This document shows positions 11,621 through 21,755 of a stretch of 64,000 nt of DNA, piece by piece. Position 1 is the stretch's first letter, and every line of letters begins with the position of its first letter. This DNA comes from Diogma glabrata. Lineage: Eukaryota; Arthropoda; Insecta; Diptera; Cylindrotomidae. The position numbers were made by a program, and so were the translations under genes. The DNA lies in assembly GCA_963693315.1 (NCBI GenBank), contig OY856187.1:46890485-46954484 (forward strand). The letters are read 5' to 3'. Under the pieces are notes generated by a model. That model did no database searches. It saw only the letters and a list, made by a program, of their open reading frames with translations, and had not been told where the DNA came from.

Positions 11621-13452
11621 AAATTCTACAAGCAAATCGTTTCTTTCACAAAGCTCCACAAAGAATTAACCATCCTTCCGTCGGACAAAGGTAACCTCAC
11701 GGTCATTTTATATACTTCTGACTATAAAAGTAAAATGTTGTCTCTGGTTTCCGATTGTTCTACTTATGTGAAACTTAACTCGGATCCAACTGCAACCCTA
11801 ATAAGGAAAAATAACGGTTTTGTCAAAAAGTTACAATTGATCGACGATTTCAGTGACAGCATTAAGTTTAAAATGTATGCAGATACATCATATCCACTTC
11901 GCATATATGGGCTTCCCAAAGTCCATAAGGTCAATGTTCCCCTACGCCCAATTGTTTCGAACATTGGTGCCCCCTCGTACAATTTATCTAAATACATCAA
12001 TCATATTTTGCTCAAGATCACTAACAACTCTCCTTTTAACACTTTCAATTCGTTCGAGTTCAAAAAATTTTTGTCAACGATCAGAGTTCCACAAAATCAC
12101 TCATTGGTATCATTTGATGTCGTATCCCTCTTCACCAATGTTCCTATTGCCTCTGCACTAGCGTCGACTCAGTCACGGTGGCCCATGATTGAAGAAGTTA
12201 CAAAAATACCATACACTCTCTTCTTTGAAATAATTTCTTTCTGCATCAAGGACGCATCATATTTTAAATATGAAGACAACTTCTACAAACAAATACAGGG
12301 GTTAGCGATGGGTAATCCCTTATCACCAACTTTGTCGGACTTTGTCTTAGAGGATCTTTTGATTGAAGGTTTAAATAGTTTACCGTACCAGCCTGTTTTC
12401 CTTAAAAAGTATGTTGATGACATAATTTGTTGCATTCCCACGAACCTGATTAACGATACCCTTTCTCACTTAAACTCTCTGTCCCAGTATATCAAATTCA
12501 CGCTTGAGGTTGAAGTGGAACACTGTATAAATTTTCTGGATATGAAAATCGAGAGATTACCTTCAGGCCTTCTTCGCACCGATTGGTACTACAAATAAAT
12601 GGCATCCAACCGGATTTTGAATTTTTATTCGCAGCATTCAATTGACACCAAAGTAAACATAGCTTACTCTTGTTTTCATAGAGCTCTGTCTATCAGTGAT
12701 GCTGTGTTCCATAAGAAGAATATTGACCTTGTAACGAAATTCCTTGTTAACAATAACTATCCATTAAATTTAATTAACAAACTGGTAACCCGGTTTTACC
12801 ATAAAAACCATAACAATCATCCTCCTGGAGATACTATAGCATCTCCTACTACCGACAAACAGTATTTTTCATTCCCACACATCCATTTTGTTCATGAATT
12901 TTTCAAAACATTTTTCAGCCTCAAGTTCCCAGATTTCCAATATGTCAACAACTACTCGGGCTCCCTAGGCAACACCATTTTTACGAAAACCAAAGATCGA
13001 TTGGCCCTCTTAGACAAAAGTGGTTTAGTTTACAAGAACGACTATTTGCATCCGGGTTGTTCAGCAGTATACGTTGGACAAACGGGAAAAAAAACTTGCC
13101 ACCCGCATGTATCAACATGAGCTATCAGTCAGAAACCAACAAAAAGATAAAACCAGGGATTCCTTCTACCACCAGAACTGCAGTGCTTAAGCATATATCT
13201 GAGAACCCTGGTCATAATTTCAATTTTAATGAACCTACCATTCTTTCCAACCAATCCAATTACCATAAAAGATTATTTAACGAAAACTGCTACATTTTGT
13301 CTAACCGTCCGAATGCCATCAACCTAACCTCTGACCCAACTGATTCAGTCTTGAGTTTCGGCACTGTGAGCCTATTAAAAACCATGTTCCCGGTCCCAAG
13401 TTACAATAATCATTCTAATCCAGTTCCAATTTCTCAAGTGTCCTTTCCTTAA
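11621..13452 (+). pseudogene. Penelope-like element RT/GIY-YIG endonuclease, right copy (5'-truncated)
   Basis: The same protein as the left copy, starting at the equivalent of its minus-strand base 11084, so the N-terminal domain is missing. RT motifs are intact through KYVDDI. A TCA-to-TAA nonsense change at 12596-12598 then separates it from the following 173-codon block (12599-13120). In the endonuclease, the VYKIDC segment reads VYKNDY, losing an Ile and a conserved Cys. The A tract at about 13087 has eight As, one more than the frame needs, and a 2-bp loss near 13155 puts the reading back into the C-terminal frame, ending at 13452. Its lesions differ from those of the left copy. Confidence 0.9.
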
Positions 13453-14539
13453 TTCCGAATTCCCAATTGTCTTTTCCTTATCTAAACCCGTTTGTTTTTT
13501 AAAAAATTTTTTTTAAATTCTTAAGTAACTTGAACTCCAATTCACATTCATTTTCATTTCTCATTTTCCAAAATTTTGTTTCATATACGGATTTGTGAAC
13601 CATCCATTATCGACGTAATAAATGCCCCCAACATGAAGTTGGTCACGATTCGGGTTGACATCTGGTGGACTACATAAATAATATATACAATAATTTTGTG
13701 CATAAATTTTACATTGTACAATGGTATTGTCATTATATATACTCGTTTGTTTCGGCGGTAAAAATTTCTATTGTTTTGTGTGTCGATGTGGGTGATCAAA
13801 TACATGATATTGTTACCAAACAGGTTTATATATATAATAATGTTATAAATCTATAAATCTTCATCGTCACCTACATAGTCAGTGTTTTCAATCATACCAG
13901 CAATTTTGGTTGGTTCAATGTATTATCAGTGCCATTAATTTTATTGCATCAATTAGTTTTATATTTTTATTTTTCAAACCAAGTAGTGAACCATTGTCTT
14001 CCTTTTTTAAACATTATATGTGTTTTTTTTTGAGGTTTTAAAGTTTTCATCAGATTGAATCAAGGGTAACATCAATTTAACTAATTAATCAAATACATAT
14101 GGCTAAAAATTTTCTTATTTAATTTTAGTCCAAAAAAAATTTTCTTATTTAATTTTAGTCCAAATGACACAAACCTCCATCGTTTTGTTCGTACAGATAG
14201 TGTTGTTCGTACAATCAATGATTTCCACATTTTTTACCAGTAATGTTGGTTATGCTTATGTATATTGTCAATGTCCAATAATAACAATTTTATTAGTTTT
14301 GTAAAAAACTTTTAAAGACAACTAAAAACTATTTCAAATCCTGTCAATTATTGTATATGCTGTGTTGTAAAAGTTTTTTAAAGTTTGTAAAAGTTTTTTA
14401 AAAGTTTTTAAAGATTTTTAAAAGTTTTTAAAATAGTTCTGTTCTAAGCTATTGACTTAAGGGTAACATAGGTGAACTAATTAATTATATACATGTAAAA
14501 CATTTATATTTTATATTTTATATTTTTTTTATATTTTAG
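13453..14539 (+). other. 3' untranslated region of right Penelope copy
   Basis: AT-rich sequence between the stop and the ribozyme-like motif, mirrored at 8192-9249 in the left arm. It includes several near-identical AAAGTTTTTAAA-type repeats (about 14380-14430) and the 30-bp tandem duplication at 14105-14161 that the left arm lacks. No other gene is seen. Confidence 0.7.
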
Positions 14540-14579
14540 TCTTGATAAAGGCAACAAAAAACTGCCGAAACGTCGACCA
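14540..14579 (+). ncRNA. Degenerate hammerhead-ribozyme-like motif, right Penelope copy
   Basis: Mirror of 8152-8191, with the same core: TTGATAAAGGC, loop, then GCCGAAACGTCGAC. The conserved box upstream of stem II is altered in the same way in both arms, so the change predates the inverted duplication. Confidence 0.5.
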
Positions 14580-14790
14580 ATACAATCAAATAAATTGGAT
14601 TTTTTAAAATTATACAACATTTTAATGAATCCTAAGCTATCTAAACCTAACATTAACAAATTCTGCTATGGTTTTGTGCACTCTTTGGTAATGATTTAAA
14701 ATCAATTCAACATCGGAAGGCGCCTTCGAAAAATAAATTCTAAACCACATCACAAAAATAAAGGGCGAATACATATATTAATAATCAACA
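14580..14790 (+). other. Distal end of right palindrome arm
   Basis: 210 bp outside the ribozyme-like motif, mirrored at 7941-8151. It contains the perfect 12-bp palindrome GAAGGCGCCTTC, a local GC peak. It may be the last part of the Penelope terminal repeat or flanking DNA copied into the inversion; I cannot tell which. Confidence 0.5.
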
Positions 14791-14977
14791 ACTATTGTGT
14801 TACGTACACTCCATCTCATTCTACATTTTCTGGAAACCTTTTTTGGATATTACAACTCATCTATTCTTACTCACACCATCTGGACAGAATCGATATAATC
14901 AAAACCGATCGATATAATCATTCAGTTTTGTACAATATTACTTTGGAAGTCATGCATCACAATCTGTATCTACAGGA
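14791..14977. other. Flank between palindrome and gap
   Basis: AT-rich with two near-repeats of CGATATAATCA. No gene seen. Confidence 0.6.
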
Positions 14978-15177
14978 NNNNNNNNNNNNNNNNNNNNNNN
15001 NNNNNNNNNNNNNNNNNNNNNNNNNNNNNNNNNNNNNNNNNNNNNNNNNNNNNNNNNNNNNNNNNNNNNNNNNNNNNNNNNNNNNNNNNNNNNNNNNNNN
15101 NNNNNNNNNNNNNNNNNNNNNNNNNNNNNNNNNNNNNNNNNNNNNNNNNNNNNNNNNNNNNNNNNNNNNNNNNNNNN
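14978..15177. other. Assembly gap (200 N)
   Basis: A run of exactly 200 N, probably a placeholder of unknown true size. Confidence 0.99.
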
Positions 15178-15749
15178 ACTTTTTGATTTGTTAACGTAAT
15201 CTCTCAAACTTTATAAAAAATTAAAATCAAAGTTGCCTGAGAAATAATTATAAAATATAAAAAAAAAGTTGGCCATGAAAATGGGAAAACTTTTATTATT
15301 CATTCGTTCGTTTTATTTTGGAAAAAAGTAAGGAGGGGTTGGTAAAGTTGGAGTTAGTTATTAGTTAAAAAATAACAAGAAGGGACAAATTAGATTATTA
15401 TAAATTAAATTAAAATGATTTTGTATTATTACTATTATTTAAATTAATTTTTTTAATGAGTTAAAAGTTAATAAAAAAAAATTAAATTAAAAAAAAATAA
15501 CCAAATATTCTAAATTTTGCGATTTTCTGGTAAAATTTAAATGGTGATTGTATAACCTAATTTGATAATTATTCAATATCTATAATTATAAATAATTAAT
15601 TTGTGAATTAATAAAATATGAGATTGAATTATAAAATATTGCTTCGTCTTATTCGTTTTACTAAATGAATATATGGGATAAAGGTTCAAAGTTTTGAAAT
15701 TTTGGGAACACAAATTAAATAAATGAAGAAGAAAATAATAAAAAAATAT
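15178..15749. other. AT-rich stretch without gene
   Basis: Very AT-rich with A- and T-tracts. No supported ORF, RNA or repeat is seen. Confidence 0.6.
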
Positions 15750-16243
15750 TTTTTATTCGCCTATATATTAAAGTGTTACTTTATTACTGTGATTTGCGGC
15801 TTTAAAGTATCACTTTTCAGCTATTTATTTTGTCGTCATAGCTACGTCCAAAAAAGTAAAAAGCATTTGGATTTGTTTAAATTCTATGAAAAATAAATTT
15901 TTTAATCAAAGCAACCCGCAAATTCAAAATTTCATTATCCAATTAAAATAGTTGTTATCATTTGTTGTCATAGAATTTGGAAAAAATAATAAATATTTTT
16001 TCAAAGGTTACTTGTTCCACATATTTTGATTTTAAAATTTATGAAAATTTGTAATTTTAATTTAGAATAAACAACTTTTCTTAAAATATTTTGCTTGCGG
16101 CGAATAAAAAATAGTATATGATGCACGGACGTAAGCTATTTTGGACTTAATGTGGGTGCAAATCTCGGCTAGCGCCTCGATTTGCAAACTCCACATCCGT
16201 CCAAAATCTTTAGCTTTACGTCCTAGCATCATAATGTACTATT
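15750..16243. mobile_element. MITE copy lacking its left terminal repeat
   Basis: Closely matches the complete copy at 37636-38283 from TATTCGCC through the right terminal inverted repeat ending ATAATGTACTATT. The left terminal repeat is absent, so it is deleted or truncated. It keeps the 26-bp internal hairpin (centre GGCTAGCGCC) in the right end. No coding sequence. Confidence 0.85.
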
Positions 16244-16448
16244 TTCTCCAACCGGACTAAAAATTGTTTTTTTTGGATATATTTTACAAATATATACACA
16301 TATTGCATCTAGTTGTCATGGTAACAGTCCCAAAAACTATAATTTTTTGTCATAGACGAATCGAACATGAAATCAGCTGTTTTTTTTATTTCTTTGAATT
16401 GGTAAAACAATGATTTCAAAACATTAATATGTATCGCACGCTTTTAAA

Positions 16449-16866
16449 ATGATTGATTTACAGATAAATTTAAACGATTTTAAAGTTGTATTCGAGGGTG
16501 ATGTGTACGTAAAGACCGAAGGAGTTTATGTTTTTTTAGAGAGTAAAATAGGTAATAACTGTTGATTAAAAATTGTAAATTTTAAAAACGTATTCACAGA
16601 TGGATTTGTAGTAAAAATTATGCCTGCCGATGTGGCTGAATTCTTTAATTTAAATACTATTGGGAATGGTAACAATAATAATAATAATGAATATTTTTAA
16701 TAAACATATTAACAATTTTATTTATTATAGATGATATTGCAATTAATGTATTACAAGAAGTCGATACACGGTCTGAGGCATAATAATGAGCCAAATAATT
16801 TATTACAGACAAAGTGGTCTGAGGCAGAAACGCAATTCCTATTAGCGGAATATGCAACATGGCAAT
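16449..16866 (+). pseudogene. PIF/Harbinger Myb-like protein, N-terminal exons (tentative)
   Basis: Small exons with good splice signals: ATG at 16449 to 16551, GT at 16552 with AG at 16599; exon 16600-16668, GT at 16669 with AG at 16730; then about 50 bp. The predicted peptide includes MPADVAEFFNLNT. After a further probable intron it reads KWSEAETQFLLAEYATW, the start of a Myb/SANT-like (trihelix) domain as found in the accessory DNA-binding protein of Harbinger transposons. A stop (TGA, about 16866) follows at once, where hAT-derived sequence appears to begin. A matching C-terminal piece lies at 32779-33154, so the gene may have been split by later insertions. Confidence 0.5.
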
Positions 16867-17516
16867 GAGTTTTTAAGCTACGCAACAAAAATTTCTACAA
16901 AGCAGCTTGCTCATAAATTATTATTACGTCTATACTCGAATGAAAACAACATCGGAGTTGCAAATCAAAGCTCAAGCTCTTCTGATGGAGAGCGGGAACA
17001 AAAATCAGTATATAATGAGCTATACAGCATTGTCTTGCATCATAAATAACTAAAACGAAAAAAAAGCGAAAATTTAAATGTTGAGCAATCCCTTCAATTT
17101 ATGGAGACAAATGGAGGTAAGCGAAACCAAATGGTAGATAATCTGTACGCTTCACTGCTTACTATAAATCCTATACATCAACGGCATGCGAACGGGTGTT
17201 TTCAGCAGCCGACAATATAATAACCAACATAACCAACATTCGCTCCTTCCACACTCAATGGCTTAATATTTTTAAAATACTATTTCATAAACAAAAACTT
17301 ATAGTAAATGTCATAATTATAAAATTTGATTTCATTTAACGTTTAACATATTTTTAAGAATTAAATTAATTGAATTAAATATGTACAAATGAACTATTGA
17401 AAATTTGTTTTGTTTTAATTATCCAAATACCCGGGTTACCCGGGTACCCGGGTATTTGAGTAAAATAACTACTCGATACCCGGGTACTTAATGTTCGAGT
17501 ATTTTACGAGCCCTAT
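16867..17516 (+). mobile_element. hAT transposon 3' remnant
   Basis: At 17169-17291 the plus strand reads STACERVFSAADNIITN followed by NIRS and LNIFKILF. This is the hallmark C-terminal dimerisation end of hAT transposases (ERVFS..G..IT..RS). A duplicated codon group (ITN twice) and upstream stops show decay. The element ends near 17516 in a CGAGCCCTATTG-type terminus, compatible with a hAT inverted repeat. No matching 5' end was found, so it is 5'-truncated. The 65-codon open stretch at 16852-17049 may be part of it but is not recognisable. Confidence 0.65.
17428..17490. repeat. CCCGGGTA palindromic repeats in the hAT end
   Basis: Four closely spaced ACCCGGGTA-type palindromes form a GC spike in AT-rich DNA, just inside the hAT terminus. 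Such subterminal repeats are usual transposase-binding sites; that role is inference here. Confidence 0.6.
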
Positions 17517-17769
17517 TGGCTACTCACTACTTGTGGTCCTTTTCCGGTGATGTTAGTTCTCGTTTGTGTTGAAAACAAGAAAACAAGTTAATTTTTTTCT
17601 CAATTACTGAGCACTTTTTAATGATTTTCTTCTGATTTTATTTTTTGGAGTGAATGATCACTTCTATCGAATAATTTTTCTTAGAATTTAATTGAACACA
17701 TTTATAGAATATATTTTCTATGTATTTTATTTTGTTGTACACTTTTATAGAATTAATTTTCTATGAATT
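17517..17769. repeat. Minisatellite, part left of the gypsy insertion
   Basis: Degenerate units resembling CACTTTTATAGAATAATTTTCTATGAATTT occur from about 17640 to the LTR. They resume after the right LTR at 31530-31790, so the retrotransposon inserted into the array. 17517-17640 holds nothing recognisable. Confidence 0.7.
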
Positions 17770-18878
17770 TGTAACGTCGGCTTTATGCTAATTAACATGA
17801 TAAAACCAATCCCTATTCTTGATCTGACTCAAACACAATTAACGTTTCATTTTCATTTTTCCATTACAATAGTTAAATTTTTCTCCTAACACAGACCAGC
17901 TTCAATTCGTACATTAACATAAATATAAGAACGCACTCGTTTTTTTTTGTTTGTTCAGTTGCTTGACTTTCTTTTAAAAAAATAAAAAAACGTCAAACAG
18001 AAACACAATTTGCAATTTGCAAATTTTTTGGATATTCATTCCGTGTTGAATATTAAAAACAAAAAGATCACGCTCTAACGTAGATTATTAAATATGATAT
18101 TAAATTCTGTTTCTGATTTGTACAGTTTGGGTTTTTTTAAATAATATTAATTAATAATTTATTTAATTGACAAATTAATTTATAATACAAAAAACGTTTT
18201 GCGTTGTGAAGGATACCTTAGATAGTAGGTGTTTGTCATACATAATTATATAATATGTCAGATATAAAAAGGAATATTGTAAGCATTCATGAAATCTGAT
18301 ATAAAGTTTTGATGAAAAATAAAGAATTTTTTTTGTGACGTGGTATTCATGCTTGTAATTGTTGATGATCTTAACGCCATTGAAAATACAGCTGTCAGAA
18401 AAATAAAATAATATGTGTGCTGGTGTGGAAATATAGTTGAAGAGAAACTTCTCAAAGTGAAAACTGTGTCGAAAACGGCATTCCATTACAAATCAAACAA
18501 ATTGTGTCATAGGAATTCGACGTAAATAAAATCTTATCTCCCTGGAATGTATCAGAATTCTTAACAATCGAGAACATATGGAATATGGTTTTTTTGTGTT
18601 GGAGATTGATAACTCAACTGAGCAGTAATCACCAATCAACAAATGTTAAGATAAGTACTTTGTTAATATATATTTATTATTAAAATGATCAATTGTTTAG
18701 AAATGTTAGGCTAGATTTTTTCCAGATATAAGAGATTCCCAAAATTTTTTTTTAAGGTTCGTGTGGGGGCAAACGTTATCCCGTAGTGTCATTTTCTTAT
18801 TTTGTGATAAAAGCCCAAGGCAATACGTAGCGCCGAACAAAAGGGACCCTTTAGGTTTTCTGTTAATTTGTAATTACA
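17770..18878 (+). repeat. Left LTR of gypsy element
   Basis: 1109 bp, from TGTAACGTCGG to GTAATTACA (TG..CA ends). It matches the right LTR with no net indel, and homopolymer lengths I checked agree. A TATAAG-type box at about 17926 could serve the promoter. Just inside its 3' end, 18828-18848 resembles a degenerate second primer-binding site. Confidence 0.92.
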
Positions 18879-18887
18879 ATACAAAAG

Positions 18888-18924
18888 TGGCGCCGAAACA
18901 GGGACCTGAACCCTGGACCCTTGG
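18888..18924 (+). promoter_or_regulatory. Primer-binding site, tRNA-Lys(UUU) type, extended
   Basis: Begins TGGCGCCGAAACAGGGAC, nine bases after the LTR. From memory of insect and vertebrate tRNA-Lys(UUU), the complementarity continues through the T arm and variable region to about 18924, roughly 34 of 37 bases, well beyond the usual 18. Confidence 0.75.
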
Positions 18925-19020
18925 CGGTAGGCCTAACAAGCCATCCATGGGGCTTATCCCCTTAACATTGATGTCGTTCTTAGATCGCCTATGGCCATCG
19001 GGGTTATGCGATCGAAGAAC

Positions 19021-19157
19021 ATTGGTTTCTTCTCTTCATTCGGCGAGGAAGTTCTCAGGGACGAGGAGTGGTGGTGCTGTGTTTGTACTTAGGTGCAAAC
19101 CAGTAGTACCATTCTTTGCTCAGAGGCTTCTTCGGTGTAATGAAGAGAAGAACCAAT
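19021..19157 (+). ncRNA. Long imperfect hairpin in gypsy leader RNA
   Basis: Bases 19021-19040 pair with 19139-19157 almost perfectly (one bulge). Pairing continues with mismatches and G-U pairs to a small loop near 19088, giving a stem of about 65 pairs between primer site and gag. It could act in packaging, dimerisation or translation, or be a small-RNA source; none of this is shown by sequence. Confidence 0.6.
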
Positions 19158-20256
19158 TGTACTTTTGCTTTCAGGATCAGAGGCTTCACCTCATACAAAT
19201 TCAAAAACTTTTCCATTTTTTCATTTAGCTTTTACAATAAAACAATTTTTCATAGAGTTTAGGATTTGAAGTCTGGTGCTCGGGAGCGTTCTTCAACTTT
19301 CGCATTAGGTTTAGTTGTAATTTATTTGTAGGTTAAACAAGCACAACTGGGTCAGTAGAAATGGACCTAGTGTCTAATCGTGACAGTTGTGATTGTTTTA
19401 TTAGGTTGGGGAGAATCTGTTCTGTAGAATCTGGTCGTTAGGGGCTTTTCTAGTCAGTTCTCACATGCATGGTTGGAGTGGGCTCGCGAACGCGATATTT
19501 CAAATTTAAATGAAATGGATATTGTACCATACTTACTTTTTAAATTGTCTCCAGACGAATCTTGATTTTGGGAATCTCTTATCTAATTATTAAATAAAAA
19601 TAAAAATAAAAATAAAAATAAAATAAATCAAACAAATTTTTCAAAAATTAAATAAATAAAATTTTTATTAAATAAAATAATTTTTTTTTAAAATTAGTTA
19701 ATTTTAGGTAAATAAGTAAATACAAATTTTTCTATTAAATACGCATAACATCAAGAAATAAATATTCTTTATTTTTTTAAAAAAATAAATCATATTTAGA
19801 GCTAAGACGGTGCATCCAATAAATAAGCATTTTTTCAAATATTTTTATTTTTTTCAATTTCTTTTAAAAATAAATAAATATTTTTAGGGGTGCTATCGTC
19901 AATAAACAATTTTAGATATATGATTTTTCTAAATTTCAGATATCTGGAATTAGAAATAAATAAATTATTTTATAGATATCACAATATTTTAAGTATTTTT
20001 TTTTTTTGAAAGAAAATCAAGCAACTTTGAGCAAAACAACTATTTCTTTTCTCATTAAAATCTGTCTTTGCGAAAAGAAAATAACTTTTTCTTTGTGTTT
20101 TCGAATTGGGGGTGTTCTGTGTTTTTTTTCCTTTTTCATTTCCATCGGACGATTCTACCGGGCGTATTAATCCACTCAATTTAGTGATATTGTTTTTTTG
20201 GTATTGGTTTTGTTATTGTTGTTCGCATTCGGGAATTTTACAACTTATTATATAAA
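19158..20256 (+). other. Gypsy 5' untranslated leader
   Basis: About 1.1 kb between hairpin and gag ATG, with no open frame of interest. It contains an AT-rich stretch of AAATAAATAA-like repeats at about 19590-19990. This is long for a gypsy leader. Confidence 0.6.
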
Positions 20257-21755
20257 ATGTCAAGTCAAATAGACATTAACCATCCATTTTATGGATTGGA
20301 ACCCAGCGAACTGCAAATTGAATGTCTGGTTCGAGGTGTGGATTTCAGGGGGGTCAACTGGGCAGAGGAACTTCGAAACCACGCGGTACAAGGTTCAGTC
20401 CCATTAACTGTATCTCACGCGAGAGATTTGGTAGCTGAGTCTCAAATGGTGGTGCAGGCAGCACAACTAATTGTGGATCAGATACGTAGACTTCAGCCAC
20501 CGATTAATCAGCCATTCTTAGATGGTCTGGCTAATCGTGTGTTGCACTATACAGGGAGGATGAATAGGTTGGGTTCTCGCGATGATTTGCAAGAAGCCCG
20601 CACCTACGCTATCTCCCAATTGTCACGCGCTTGGGATATAATAAGATCGTTGTCGACACGTCCAGTTATGCAGAGTAAACCAGGAGGATCATCTGTACCA
20701 TCCGAATCGCCTGCGTTTCAGCCAGATGAGAGATCCACTCCAATACCAGTACAGCCAATAACTAATACGATACACAGTTTAAATCGTGGGTATCAACAAC
20801 AACAAAGACGGGCAGAACAATTACCACCATCGTATTTTCAACAATCAGGTTTAAGAGCGGAGGACTTCGCATTACCACAACTGGGTTCATCGTTCCAAGC
20901 TGAACAAATATACATCAATCCGGCATTGGTACAGCAGCCTCTGAATTATCAACCGATACCACAGGAGCAGTTACAACAATTTCAAACAAATTATCCACAA
21001 GCTCCATTAACAGCACCACCACCATACAACCCACTTCCTCAGGTATCTCGTGTCGCGGCTCCAGCATTGTCACCGGGAGCATACCGAGAGGTACGTAGGA
21101 ACAATTTGAGTCGTTATGACTCAAATTGGGTTCCGAACTTCACAGGGGATGGTCACTCTCCTGATGTTCATGAGTTTATTCATCGAGTGGAGGCGGCTGC
21201 AAGGAGAGACCGTGTGTCCTGGGACGACCTGAGGTCGATCGTTCCACGGTACCTCAAGGCAGCTGCCGATAGATATTATTTGAATTTAACTCATGAATAT
21301 GAGGAAGTGACTTACTCAGTGCTTAGGGAAGGACTCCTACGCACCTTCGGTACGCTCACCGATGATAAAGCGGTATTACGTGTTCTTTTGAACCGTAAAC
21401 AGAAAGTCAAAGAGAGCGTTTATGAGTATTTAGTTGAAGTGGGTTCGTTGAATCGAAGATTAGTTCGACCATTTGCTGCAGCTGAATTATTAGAAATCGC
21501 TAGGGAAGGACTGAGTGTAGAACTGAAAAACGCTACACTAGCAGCAACAATTACAACTATGGACGAGCTTCGGACATTGTGTCAGAAGTTCGAACGTTTG
21601 TGGTCTACACCAGTCCCAACCAGAATGTCAAACTTAAGGATTAGCGAACTACAGCAAGTGGACGACTATGAATCAGAAATAGATCCAGAACAAGATGGAT
21701 ATATTGAAGCTGTGGATACACAACCTAGAAGAATTCTGCAACGACCTGTGATATC
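20257..21755 (+). pseudogene. gag: Gypsy gag, N-terminal and capsid part (cut by LINE)
   Basis: Opens with ATG at 20257. The first ~150 residues are helical and Leu-rich, then comes a Gln/Pro-rich linker (about 150-290) with QQQQ and PPPYNP. A capsid-type retrotransposon Gag domain follows, containing NWVPNFTGDGHSPDVHEFIH (about 300-315) and RKQKVKESVYEYLVEVGSLN. This kind of Gag assembles the retrotransposon particle. After about 499 codons the frame runs into the A-tail of a reverse-oriented LINE at 21756. The zinc-knuckle part resumes at 23308. The ATG choice is supported by the coding pattern starting there. Confidence 0.88.

Noticed and set aside
17764..17769. Target-site duplication of the gypsy element (TGAATT versus ATAAATT)
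   Set aside because: Similar but not identical, and both flanks are units of the same minisatellite, so similarity is expected without duplication.
18175..18486. 103-codon frame on the minus strand, identical at 30826-31137
   Set aside because: Lies inside the gypsy LTRs; the identity reflects LTR duplication, not selection.
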